From Flammula alnicola (taxonomy: Eukaryota; Basidiomycota; Agaricomycetes; Agaricales; Strophariaceae), in contig JADNRV010000031.1 of NCBI GenBank assembly GCA_015499995.1, positions 334,934 through 398,933 on the forward strand: a stretch of 64,000 nt of DNA. The letters run 5' to 3'. The notes under the pieces are model-generated. The model was not told the DNA's origin. It did not search any database and saw nothing but the letters and a program-made list of their open reading frames with translations. Position 1 is the first letter of the stretch, and each line of letters begins with the position of its first letter. Of this stretch, positions 54,706 to 64,000 are shown piece by piece. Position numbers and translations under genes: made by a program.

Positions 54706-54784
54706 GTGACTGTAGGATGCAAAAGCCGGGTTATTGCGCCCGCTCTCTTCGTTCCAGTTCTCCCAAACCATCACGCGTATTCCG
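54706..54784. promoter_or_regulatory. Compact bidirectional promoter, sirtuin/PEX7
   Basis: Only 79 bases separate the chosen start codons of two divergent genes, so transcription signals must be shared or overlap the coding ends. Confidence 0.55.
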
Positions 54785-56043
54785 ATGAATCTCCCCCCGC
54801 AACGGCCAGGGACTCTGCAAACGCCAGGTTTTGCTCATTACGCGGTGGCTTGGTCACCCTTCCACACGACCCGACTCGCCCTTGCTTCCGCGGCCAACTT
54901 TGGCCTTGTCGGTAACGGTCGACTGCATCTTGTTAGTGTCAATTCAAGCCCTGCTGGTCCACCACGATTGGGCCTCGATAAACAGTGCGGCAGTAACTTG
55001 ATTCTCTCGCATTTCTAACTGAACGTTCAAGGCGTCAGATTTGAAACCCAGGATGGGCTGTACGACGTTGCTTGGTCGGAAATTCACGAGAATCAGCTTG
55101 TAACCGCCTCAGGCGATGGTTCAATACGGCTATGGGATATCATGCTGAATGTATGCACGGCTATGTCTTTCTTATGACATCTTGTATTGATATTTTCTTT
55201 GTAGGATCTCCCAATCCGGGCATGGCAGGAACATACGCGTGAAGTATTCTCTGTGGATTGGTCGAACGTGAAGAAGGACACATTTGCATCATCATCTTGG
55301 GATGGGACCGTGAAAATAGTGCGAGATATATTCCTTTGCGCGTTCTGCTGCCACTGACGCACCAGGTACAGTGGTCGCCTGACAGGCCACGGTCTATCAT
55401 GACCCTACAAGCGCATCATTCCTGCGTCTACCAAGCAATGTTCTCTCCCCATCAACAAGATATTATCGCAAGCTGCTCAACAGATGGCACCCTCAAAATA
55501 TTTGACCTTCGCACCCCATCCTACCTCAATACTGGCCCCAACACGAACACGTTCACGAATCCCATTTCGGCTGCCGTTTTGACCGTACCTGCTTCTGGCA
55601 CAGAAATTCTATCCATAGACTGGAATAAGTATCGTCCTATGGTTCTGGCAAGTGCTGGTGTCGATAAACATGTCAAAGTCTGGGACTGTCGCATGATCAA
55701 GCCCGGAGACGTTGCTCAGGTTGGAGGAATCTGTGAAACTCAGCTGTTAGGACACGAATATGCGGTCCGCAAAGTCCAGTGGAGTCCCCACCGTGCAGAT
55801 ATCTTGGCCACTGCAAGTTACGACATGACGTGCAGAGTGTAAGTCCACAAATACTACGGCAGCTCCTAACGCGCTAATTTTTTTCTTAGATGGACGACCA
55901 CCCCGGCCCCGGGTAGGCCCCAATTGCTACATATCCATGACCCTCATACAGAATTCGTTGTTGGTGTTGGCTGGTCTCTGTACGATGAAGGCGTATTAGC
56001 GAGCTGTGGGTGGGATGGCAGACTAAATATTTTTCGTCCATAG
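54785..56043 (+). CDS. PEX7: Peroxisomal targeting signal 2 receptor PEX7
   Basis: WD40 propeller that binds PTS2 cargo and delivers it to peroxisomes. The start at 54785 is [20 protein letters not shown], then [20 protein letters not shown], the family's N-terminal signature. WD repeats follow: [20 protein letters not shown] with [26 protein letters not shown] with [28 protein letters not shown] with [29 protein letters not shown] with [28 protein letters not shown] with YDMTCRVW, and [20 protein letters not shown] ending LNIFRP. Introns lie near 55019, 55152, 55318 and 55840. About 345 residues, full length. Confidence 0.94.
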
Positions 56044-56606
56044 TGGCAGTTTGTCCCGCTCCACTGCTAGTACTGAAAATTAATTGTATCATTAGAGAAT
56101 TTAAGACAGTCATAAACATAGCATGTTGACGTTGCACTCAACTTTTCAAGACGTTTCATGTTTATTTTTCTTGAGGCATAAGCTCCTTGGGTTTCAGCGG
56201 AATCGGGAAACCGTTGCTTGCTTCCTTGACACATATGTAAGCAGAGGACCCCCATCAATCATGGGTGAGATCATAATGATATAGGCCCTCCAATAAAGGT
56301 CTAGCTATCCAAGCTCATCTCTGATTTACGCAACGAGTACCCCGAATGTGTTCAACACTAATCCATTTGGCCTGGGTCACAGCCCAGCTCACCACTAATT
56401 AAAATGCAGGGGAGATTGAAGGAGCTCAGACGTAACTAAATTGGTAGAATGATGAGAAAGCTGAAGTGTCCTCAGGAACATGTTGGAGCAGCCTGAGGGT
56501 TCTTCGAGGCTCGTGAGGAAAAGAAAGACTGCGCAATTAGGAATAAGCGACAGCAGACAACGTGACACATGGTATGTGATTATCTTCTTGAGTACGACTA
56601 CAACCC
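56044..56606. other. Intergenic upstream of the TET/JBP gene
   Basis: About 560 bases. No supported gene, RNA or repeat. Confidence 0.35.
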
Positions 56607-57900
56607 ATGGCAAACTCAGCGGGACCGATGGGAATCGAGCTGACAGAAAGCATCGCAACATATCTACGAGCGAAGTTCAAGAATGAAATGGCGGGTGCGC
56701 CTGCTCGAGCGGCTTTCCCTGATCACTTCAGTCTTCTCCTCCTTCAAGAATGCGATCACTTAGTGAATGTTTTAGTAGCGGCTTACCGGAATAGGAGTGA
56801 GTTCCTTTGACTCTTTAATAGGAACATTAGTTAACGAGGAGATACAGAAACCACTAGCTGGGCAGTAGACAGTTATGCCGCCTACCTGGCTGATACGAGT
56901 CCGAAATCAACAGGGCGAAATGAACGGTACGAAGAACAAATCAAAAAAATGTATCCGCCGCTACAGGGCAGTGGATCGGAAACCTACAAGACGCAGCCTT
57001 TTGTGGTGGTAGATCTTGAAGGCAATATCCTCGTGTGGTACATGCCTGCTTGTTTGCTGAAACCCCGTCAGGTAAGGGCAATGTTGCTGCAATCAGGTAT
57101 CGGATGACTTATAATCGCATTGCATCAGCTTATCAAAGTTATCATGTGGCAAAGTCTGAAAACAATAGAGAATTTTCTGACCGTGCTGCCTAACTCGAGC
57201 AGTTGGAGGGTTAATGACACCCACTATGCGGATACGGGAAGTTGCACGATTCGGCCGGGAACCGTTAGTGTGGCGCCGGCCTGGTATCAACAAGCACATG
57301 CGGTAAGCGAGTTCCCGCGGAACAGATTACAATCGGATAACTGCGCTCACAAGAATATAGAAATCTCACAGCATGGAAGTATCGGCCGCCCTACGCACAG
57401 ATCGCGGACTTCGATGGCTTCAAGAAATCAAGGAAAGCTCGGCACTAATTGGTGCGGTCCTAGCCATAATCCACCCGGCCCTTTATGAAGCAGGAATACA
57501 GGCCTTAAGAACGATCGCTGCCAACCCAGAAATCGTCGAGAAAGGGGGAAAGCTGCCAGACGTACTGGCTGCATGGTCATCGCCATTTTCGGGATTGTCG
57601 GTCATCAATAACCGCCAGACTCCAGTCCATCGTGACAATGGCGGTCCTTACTACTCAATGGATCTTCTAGCTACCCTCGGTCCATATGTCGGTGGCACCA
57701 TGGAACTACCGGGCTTGGGATGTCGGGTGAAATATGACTCTGGTACCCTCGTTGCGCTATGTGGGCGAGTTCTTCCGCACGGCGCGACGGCTCAGGGTCA
57801 AAGAGCCTGTTTTGCCTATTACATGCGCGAAAGTGTAATGCGTACCCTGCTCAACAAAGAACCGACATGGGTTAGCAGTGATATCATTGATGGGCTGTAG
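56607..57900 (+). CDS. TET/JBP-family 2-oxoglutarate/Fe(II) dioxygenase
   Basis: TET/JBP enzymes oxidise 5-methylcytosine or thymine in DNA. Four exons join in frame: 56607-56796 (MANSAGPMGIELTESIATYL), then KKMYPPLQGSGSETYKTQPF with VVVDLEGNILVWYMPACL, then a third exon ending APAWYQQAHA at 57302, and after an intron (57303-57360) the catalytic exon to the stop at 57900. Its core reads WSSPFSGLSVINNRQTPVHR with HRDNGG (iron-binding His and Asp), DLLATLGPYVGGTMELPGLG, VALCGRVLPHGA (second iron His) and QRACFAYYMRESV (2OG-binding Arg). All expected ligands are present and no frame break was seen. About 380 residues. In basidiomycetes such genes form expanded families often carried near KDZ-type transposons; no KDZ transposase is visible here. 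Confidence 0.82.
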
Positions 57901-58286
57901 AGAATGTTGTATGGTCACTGCACAATGCCAATATAAGTTTATCGTGGATACAGGAAGTAAGGAAAATGTTGTGTATCTGCTTGGGAAATCCCTATGGGAA
58001 ACTTCAATGGCCCGCCACCTTGCCTTTCCTTCAAGCTTATCGTCAACAATGCCACCTCTTAGTAGTGGCAGAAAATCTTTTGTTGAACAAAAAGTGCAAT
58101 CGCTATGCTTAAGACATGTGTTAGTTTACATTTCTGCTTGTTACTTTGTTGATGAATCTCGCTCATGCTGCCCAAATTCATTGGTCAATACTATGCATTG
58201 TCTCCTCACCTTCTTTCTTTTTGATATCTTGCAACCTACACGACCGTTGTGATTAAAAAGTGAATGTGCAATACTACGAAACAATT
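57901..58286. other. Intergenic, convergent 3' ends
   Basis: About 385 bases between two genes ending towards each other. Nothing recognised. Confidence 0.35.
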
Positions 58287-60609
58287 CTAGGCCATTCCTG
58301 AACTCTGTGTTTTCCTAGGGCGTCCAGGACCTCGCTTGCGCTTCTCGGTAGGATTTTCAGGCTGTGATGTATTCAACTTTTGCTTTTTCGATGGGCTCTC
58401 ACTCCCTGTAGATCTTCTCGTACGAGCTGCCTTACTAGGGCTTGCATTTGGTGCGCTTGAAGTGGTCGACTGCGTATCATCTGGGTCTGCGGGCAGCGTG
58501 ATAAGAACGGGGTCGATTGGAAGCGGCTGAGTGGGATAGTAGGTGTAGTAATAGCTGGGGCCAACTGGCATTTGCATGCCTGGATAAAACGACGGATGTG
58601 CTAATTGCGGCTGGTGGAATGATGGGGGTCCGGTGTCAGGGGACGGCATACCAGGGGGATGGGGGTGTTGCGTCGGTGGAGGATGGGCTGGGCTGGGGTA
58701 GCATGGCGCGTCAGGCGCCATCATCGCACCAGGCCAGGGATGACCTCCTTGCGACGCTGGATGCATACCGTGGCCGTATATGGCGGACGGAGCCGGAAGT
58801 CCATATACTTGATGAGCCGATGAACTGTTCTGATGTATGCCTGGGTGCCAGGCATGCTGTATATGGGCTTGGTTGGCTTGAGAAAGCATTTGAGGTGAAT
58901 GGGCTGCCTGGGCGGGTATGTGGGAGATATTGGGCGTCGTTCCCAGGAACTGTGGGCCTGCAGTCGATTGCGCCTGGATTAGCGGTGTCGTTGATGCGAG
59001 CGCAACCGCATGGGACGCGCCCGGAGAAATAGCCGGCACCAGGCGTGCGGGTATGGCAGGCGAAGTTGTCGGTGCTGAGGGTGCGGCTACGGAAGGCGGA
59101 GTTGGTGATGCCGGCGCATCAAACTCGGTTGGCGCTACAACAGGGGAAATTTGCGGTACTGGCGTTGGCATATGGGCGTTCCTCAGAGGAGCCCGTAATG
59201 ATCCATCGATGTTACCTTGTATGGTAGGTTCCTGAGGAAGGTCGTGCTCAGGAGACGTCGCGTTAGTCTCCAATGCAAGGGCAACGCCTTCCGGCCCCTG
59301 TATTTGGGACTGCTGGCCCCGCAAGTCATTCGGAGTGAGACCAACAACGCCCGCCACCGCCATTGTTTCTCCACCCAAGAATGGTTCTACAGGGGATTCC
59401 TCAGCTTGGGCCGTTACTACCAAGGTAGCAGCTTGCTTATTTGCAGCGAGGGCTTCGTGGGGATATTTCGCATGGACAAGGTCGCCATCAACAAAGACCT
59501 TCTTGAATTGAAATGCGACTACGCCGTCAAGCTCCTGTCTTTCGCGCAAATGCTTTATGAGCGGATCAACGTTGGCCTTCATTCTTGTGGGGTCCGCGAA
59601 CATAAAACCGGCAGGAACAAAGTCTTTGTTGAACATCTGGCCAGCCATGTCCTTGTTGCCCATTGCTTCCCAGGGCGGATGAGCCTTTGGGTTTCCAGTG
59701 GCAATACCTGGTAAGTAAATGAATCATTTCAGAGCCACAAATGTAATAATAGTGTGGGCATACGATAGTGTTGCTTAAAAAATAAGCGCAATAGGCTTCT
59801 TTGTGTGGTCTGCAGTTCCAACTTGCTTTTGGGACTAATGATCGGCGGAGGGAGAACCGGGAGGCCACCCGGTCCTGTCAGAATGGTGATACTTGGCTTC
59901 CCGTCGTCTTCGAATGGCTTGCCTTTGTGACAGAGATCGACGTAGTCTACCCAATCAGCAAATGCATCTCCCCATTCTTTGCACATTCGGGGGTTATATT
60001 CTACAAACGACTTGATTTTCATACCGGATGCTGTAAATTCTTGGTTGTAGTCATGTCTATTTTTATCAGATGCAAGTCGTTTCCAATATAAGTTATGCTT
60101 CATGCAACCCAGTGACAACAAGACACTCACAAAGTGTATCCAAGTGACCCATCTTCTCGAGTGTGAGACGCAATTGTTACGGTGCGCATCCCCATCTGCT
60201 TGGCCGCCACCTCATGCATATTTATAACTATCCGTTTGGCATATTTACGAGCAGTTCTAACCGATGCACATCAGTAACATGTTGTAGCGCAATTGCTCGT
60301 CATTGCTTCGTACCTTCTTTTGATCTCCTCGGGAGGCCCTTTTTTCTGCCACTCTGTCCTGATCTTTTCGTACGTGTCCTTATCATCGTCAGTCAGATCG
60401 TCCATTACCGCAGATAACGCCTTTTGATATTGAGAAAGGGAAGCCTTCGAGCCCTTTGTCATGTTGGCAAATAACTTCTCGGCCCGTTCGTCGACGTCAG
60501 CTCGTTTGCAATGTCCAACGACTTGGCGTAGTGGTATCTTTCTTTCGAATTTGAAAACGCGGTGATAGGGCCGATAACCGGCCACGCGTGAATTTCGCGA
60601 ATATATCAT
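58287..60609 (-). CDS. Unknown protein with C-terminal AT-hook, repeat-family type; 5' end doubtful
   Basis: I know related sequences only as multicopy, uncharacterised Agaricomycete genes often near transposons. Exons read in frame: from about 60609 KLFANMTKGSKASLSQYQKA, DDLTDDDKDTYEKIRTEWQK; then VAAKQMGMRTVTIASHTRED; then MKIKSFVEYNPRMCKEWGDA, GGLPVLPPPIISPKSKLELQ; then from about 59707 GIATGNPKAHPPWEAMGNKD, MFNKDFVPAGFMFADPTRMK. The C-terminal third is a long Pro/Ser/His/Gln-rich tract ending PTEKRKRGPGRPRK, an AT-hook-like core. The ATG at 60609 starts mid-way into the similarity I would expect, and a retrotransposon LTR begins close upstream, so the true N-terminus may have been cut off. 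Confidence 0.6.
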
Positions 60610-60694
60610 CTTTTACCTCTAGAATATAACCGAGACAGAGAGACTATAACCTACCCAAGTTAGTAGTCTAAGGCCTAGCTATGCAACTACTAGT

Positions 60695-62022
60695 TGTCAT
60701 ATAACCTGTGACAATGGTAATCAGACGCGGTTCAGAGCTAGCTGAGTCCGTATGATAAGCCGGGAGACAGTTAAAAGTTATCAGGCAGTAAAACACAGAA
60801 CGCATAAGTCATAAACAACTAGCGAGGCATAAACGCACCATGGGGAATAATTTAAAAAGACTTCTGGATACTTTGGAATTAGTGCGCGGCGAATTCAGTA
60901 CAATCAGTGTATTGCTGAATAGCTAGCTACGAAATACTACAACTAGGAGCGCGAGACACAGCTAGTGAAAGCTAGACGCGAATGCGTCGACTACTAGCGA
61001 GCGTATCTTGTGACTTACGGAGAAACGCACGGGACGCGGACGCGTTAGTTAGACGCACGCTCTACCCTCTACCCGGGGGACTACCAAAAGTGGTAATAGG
61101 ACGAGAAAGGAAAGAAGGAACCGGCATCAATGATGGCCGCAGATCCGGAATAAAGCGGCACCGCTAGCCGAGACGCACGCATGATGCGCATGGTACGCGG
61201 AAGTCAGGAGCGTCCTAGCGCGCTAAAATAGGATGAATTTCCAAATCCTTGACCTCTATCTGGTCACCTGGAATACTCAACCCTATACCCACTGCCTGCA
61301 GGCATTATTTACACGAGATAAGAATGTTTTACGCTATTTTATTCGCATACCAGAACCACACATAGCTGTAGTATAAAAGATGTACTTCTGTAGCTAGTTA
61401 CTTTAAGCAATCTCTTCCCAGTTTTATTTCGAGCTAAGACGCAGTGTCTAGTAAGAAGGAGGACGAATAAAGGAACAGTTTGACTTCAATAGAGTTCGTT
61501 TGAAAGCCAGAAGAAGGCTTAGTGTTAAAGAGAAGTTCTTGAGGACAAGGTCCAAGAATTTAGAAGCCAGAGAGTGCTTAGAGGCCAAGAGAGCGCCTAG
61601 AGAGTCAGAAACAGAGTCCACAGTGGGCTAGCAGATCGTTCAGAAGGTAGCGCACAGTGCGGCCTTAGTTTCAGACCAGTTCCCAAAGCTTCAGAGCAGC
61701 TAGTGGCATCGAAATTCGAGCTAGCAGCGTCCTAGAGAGTTCCTCTCAAATAAAAACCATAAAAATCAATAAAACCGTTCATCCCTGTGATAAAACGAGG
61801 CTTAAAACTACAATAAAACGTGTGTTTGAATAATCCCTCATACCCACTTTAAACGAACCGCGAGGCGCTGTCTACAAGTCAGCTAGCTAAATAAAACAAA
61901 CACTGTGGAGTACAGCACACTACATATTTCTGAAGCTAGTAGAGCGTCGCTCGACCTAGTTAGGATCTCGCTCCGCAGTTGTGTGTGTTGTTTAGGTCGC
62001 TGAGCGCGTAGCGGGTCTCTCA
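60695..62022 (+). mobile_element. Probable 5' LTR of a Ty3-type retrotransposon (bounds tentative)
   Basis: The region between the AT-hook gene and Gag is non-coding, unusually rich in CTAG/GCTAGC, and contains a TATAAAA box near 61374. I place the end at 62022 because ...GGGTCTCTCA is followed after two bases by a TGG-initial candidate primer-binding site. A TGT at 60695 is a plausible start, giving the usual TG...CA ends, but the 3' LTR lies outside the window, so neither end can be checked here. Confidence 0.45.
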
Positions 62023-62024
62023 TC

Positions 62025-62041
62025 TGGAGCCCACCGCGAGG
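62025..62041 (+). other. Candidate retrotransposon primer-binding site
   Basis: TGGAGCCCACCGCGAGG begins with the TGG that pairs with a tRNA 3' CCA and sits two bases after the inferred LTR end. The cognate tRNA was not identified. Confidence 0.4.
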
Positions 62042-62160
62042 GGTGGTTCAGAAACATATTTTATTGGAACTTTGAAATTCGTAGCATTACACAAAACCGG
62101 TACAATTGAGCGAGGACGTTTGTAAAAGCGAAATCAATCGAAAAATACCACATCTAGTCA

Positions 62161-64000
62161 GTGAAAACGGCGCCTAAGCCAAGCAATCCGCCGTCGTCGT
62201 TGGCGAGACCCACGCAGCCAGCTAGTGGACCTTCACAAAGCGGGCCGCAACCCAGAGGTACGCGTAACTCGCAAGCCGCTGGTCAAATACCGGGACTACC
62301 TAACGAAAACCCGGGAAAGAAAAGGAGAAGAAGGAGGAGTAACACACTGAAATCGAGCACGATTGCGGAACAAAACGAGCCAGTTGGAGAAACTAGTGAA
62401 AACCGAGCGTCTGTAGAGCCTCAAACGGAAGAATTCCGTTCAGCAAAATCAGAACCTCTGTCACCTAGCCTCTCGATAAGCTCGAAAGAAACTAGCTTGC
62501 TAAAAGAGAAAATACCCGAAGATTGGGACCAAGCTAGTGAGGAAGAACTAGGAAAGGAGTTACTAAAGGAAATTCAGCTAGGACGAGATTTAGGACTAGA
62601 CAAAGAGGAGGAGAGCAGTCCATCCACTAGCAAAGAAAAACAGAGACAAAAATCTCAACCAGAAAAGCAGGAGACATACTCAGCGGCTTTTGTGAGACTT
62701 ATAGTAGAGCTAGCTAAAAAGAAACTAGGAAGACCCGATACTACGCCCATCATGCCGATGCCAGCTAGGAATCAGAAGGGGGCGCCTCAGTTTGAAGATA
62801 GCAGGCCGGAAGAGTTGTTGAGATATTTCGACGACTTAGAGGAGTGTTTCAAAGGGAATACGGGATTGACGGACGTCGATAAAAAGAAATATGTTGGACG
62901 ATACGTATCGCCCAGAATAGAGGCGCAATGGCAATCCTTTGACTCATATGCGGGCGCAGGAAAAACCTACGTCGACTACAAGAAAGATATCATTAAGGAT
63001 TACCCCGAAGCTATAGGTCTATCTACTGGATCTCTGAAGCGCCTTAAACAAGTGTGCAAAGAAAATCAGAGAATCGGAGAATCGGATCTCTCGGAGCTGT
63101 TAACGTTCAAAAGAGCGTTTAAAGTCGAGTCCAAGAAGCTAGCGGAAGCACCGACGTTGCTAGCAATCATACGCTAGTAGCCTACTTTGCGGGGTGCCTC
63201 ACCTCAGAATTCCGAAACCGAGTATATGCCAAGCTAGATCTGCAGGCAACTCAGTCAAAGGATATGCTGGATTTCTTAATCAGCAATAATGTGGGAGGAC
63301 TCACCGCGTCGACTGCACCACCAGCTCGGGCGGAAGACAGGTACAAGCTAGACGAGTTTATCCGAGTGGCAGAAGACCTAGCTCGGGCACTAAATCCTGG
63401 AGCCACAGGAGTGGAAAGGGAGGAGTTACCACTGGTTCCTCCGGTCAGGATAAAAACGGAGAGCATGGTGCTAGCTCCAGTACAACGAGAGCTAGAGAGT
63501 ATCAAGCAGGAGTTTTCCATCTTCAAAGATTGGATAACAACTAGCGAGAGAAATCAGAAGCAATTGTTGGATGAATTCAAAAATAGTATTCATCAGCAGA
63601 CTAGGATGGTGCAGCAAATGCCTCCACCCCAGCCGGCGCCTATGAGAATGTACCAGCCCCCACCGCCTCCAATGATGCGCTATCAGCCGCCAGAAGCGCC
63701 TAGGAATTGCTTCTACTGTCATATGACTGGTCATATGTATAGAGATTGTCCAGTGCGCCAAGCGCATCTGACGACTGGAAAAGTGAATCTAGGAGACGGG
63801 GGAAAACTGTACTTCCCCGACGGGAGAATGATCTCATTTGACCCAACTAGGCCTGTCAAGGATCGAGTAGATGAGTGGCACGCGAAGCAGAAAACCGACG
63901 TCGCGTTCCAATCATGGGAAACCGAGAGCGTACCAGGGATATATCATCTCCAAGCGCATCAAGGCTCCATGTCTCTCTACACGAACTACACGAACCAGCA
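62161..64000 (+). pseudogene. Ty3-type retrotransposon Gag with zinc knuckle, damaged; continues past right edge
   Basis: The first frame runs 62161-63177 but opens at a GTG, with an in-frame stop just upstream and no in-frame ATG before about 62751, so the start codon appears lost. It encodes a Pro/Ser/Lys-rich N-terminus and a capsid-like segment (PEELLRYFDDLEECFKGNTG). It stops at 63177, while the continuation HTLVAYFAGCLTSEFRNRVY is already open in another frame from about 63155 to the window end, so one frameshift lies near 63140-63155. The second part has a Pro-rich region and the CCHC knuckle CFYCHMTGHMYRDC (63706-63750). Codon use favours CTA, AGC and GCT, unlike neighbouring genes. 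Protease and polymerase would lie to the right. Confidence 0.8.

Noticed and set aside
58336..59714. Plus-strand open frames up to 171 codons
   Set aside because: They are antisense to the Pro-rich exon of the AT-hook gene; long low-complexity exons commonly leave the other strand open.
56607..64000. KDZ transposase linked to the TET/JBP gene
   Set aside because: Looked for because the families are often linked, but no such coding sequence is readable in this window.

Overview
This window is nuclear DNA from a filamentous basidiomycete, most likely an Agaricomycete. Genes are dense, introns are short (about 50-60 nt, GT...AG), and the set mixes conserved eukaryotic genes with basidiomycete-type families: a DUF7330 protein, a Crinkler-like/kinase remnant, a TET/JBP dioxygenase and a Ty3-type retrotransposon. 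All exon chains were read by eye from frame continuity, so gene ends are firmer than individual splice sites.

Layout. 1-9951 holds three minus-strand genes: the 5' two-thirds of the TOR kinase, cytochrome c heme lyase and dihydroxyacetone kinase. A divergent promoter separates these from 10254-23913, a plus-strand run: UBP12-type deubiquitinase, CCZ1, a five-finger CCCH protein (ZC3H3/Red5-like), an unrecognised Ser/Pro-rich protein and a DnaJ/DnaJ-X protein. 24328-28228 holds an M20-family amidohydrolase and a DUF7330 protein (both minus). 28664-29244 carries two intron-containing tRNA-Pro genes with a decayed copy between them. Then come TIM44, a Crinkler-like/kinase pseudogene, two uncertain minus-strand genes with apparent frame breaks, phosphoglucomutase, a gene-poor stretch with a MITE, a DUF676 lipase, NAD(P)HX dehydratase and a secreted GH16 enzyme.

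44896-52586 is the most unusual part. One gene encodes five consecutive Zn2Cys6 clusters. Downstream of a long inverted-repeat element are two neighbouring genes sharing a constant C-x2-C-x16-W-x2-H-x3-C module: three copies in the first, one in the second. 53188-56043 is a divergent sirtuin/PEX7 pair. 56607-64000 is mobile-element-flavoured: a complete TET/JBP-family dioxygenase, a convergent AT-hook gene of unknown function, and the 5' part of a Ty3-type LTR retrotransposon (LTR, probable primer-binding site, damaged Gag with a zinc knuckle) running off the right edge.

Functions are mostly independent housekeeping: nutrient signalling, mitochondrial cytochrome c maturation and protein import, peroxisomal import, vacuolar fusion, glycerone and glucose-phosphate metabolism. 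The only places where neighbours look related are the two C2HC-module genes and the TET/JBP plus AT-hook plus retrotransposon cluster.
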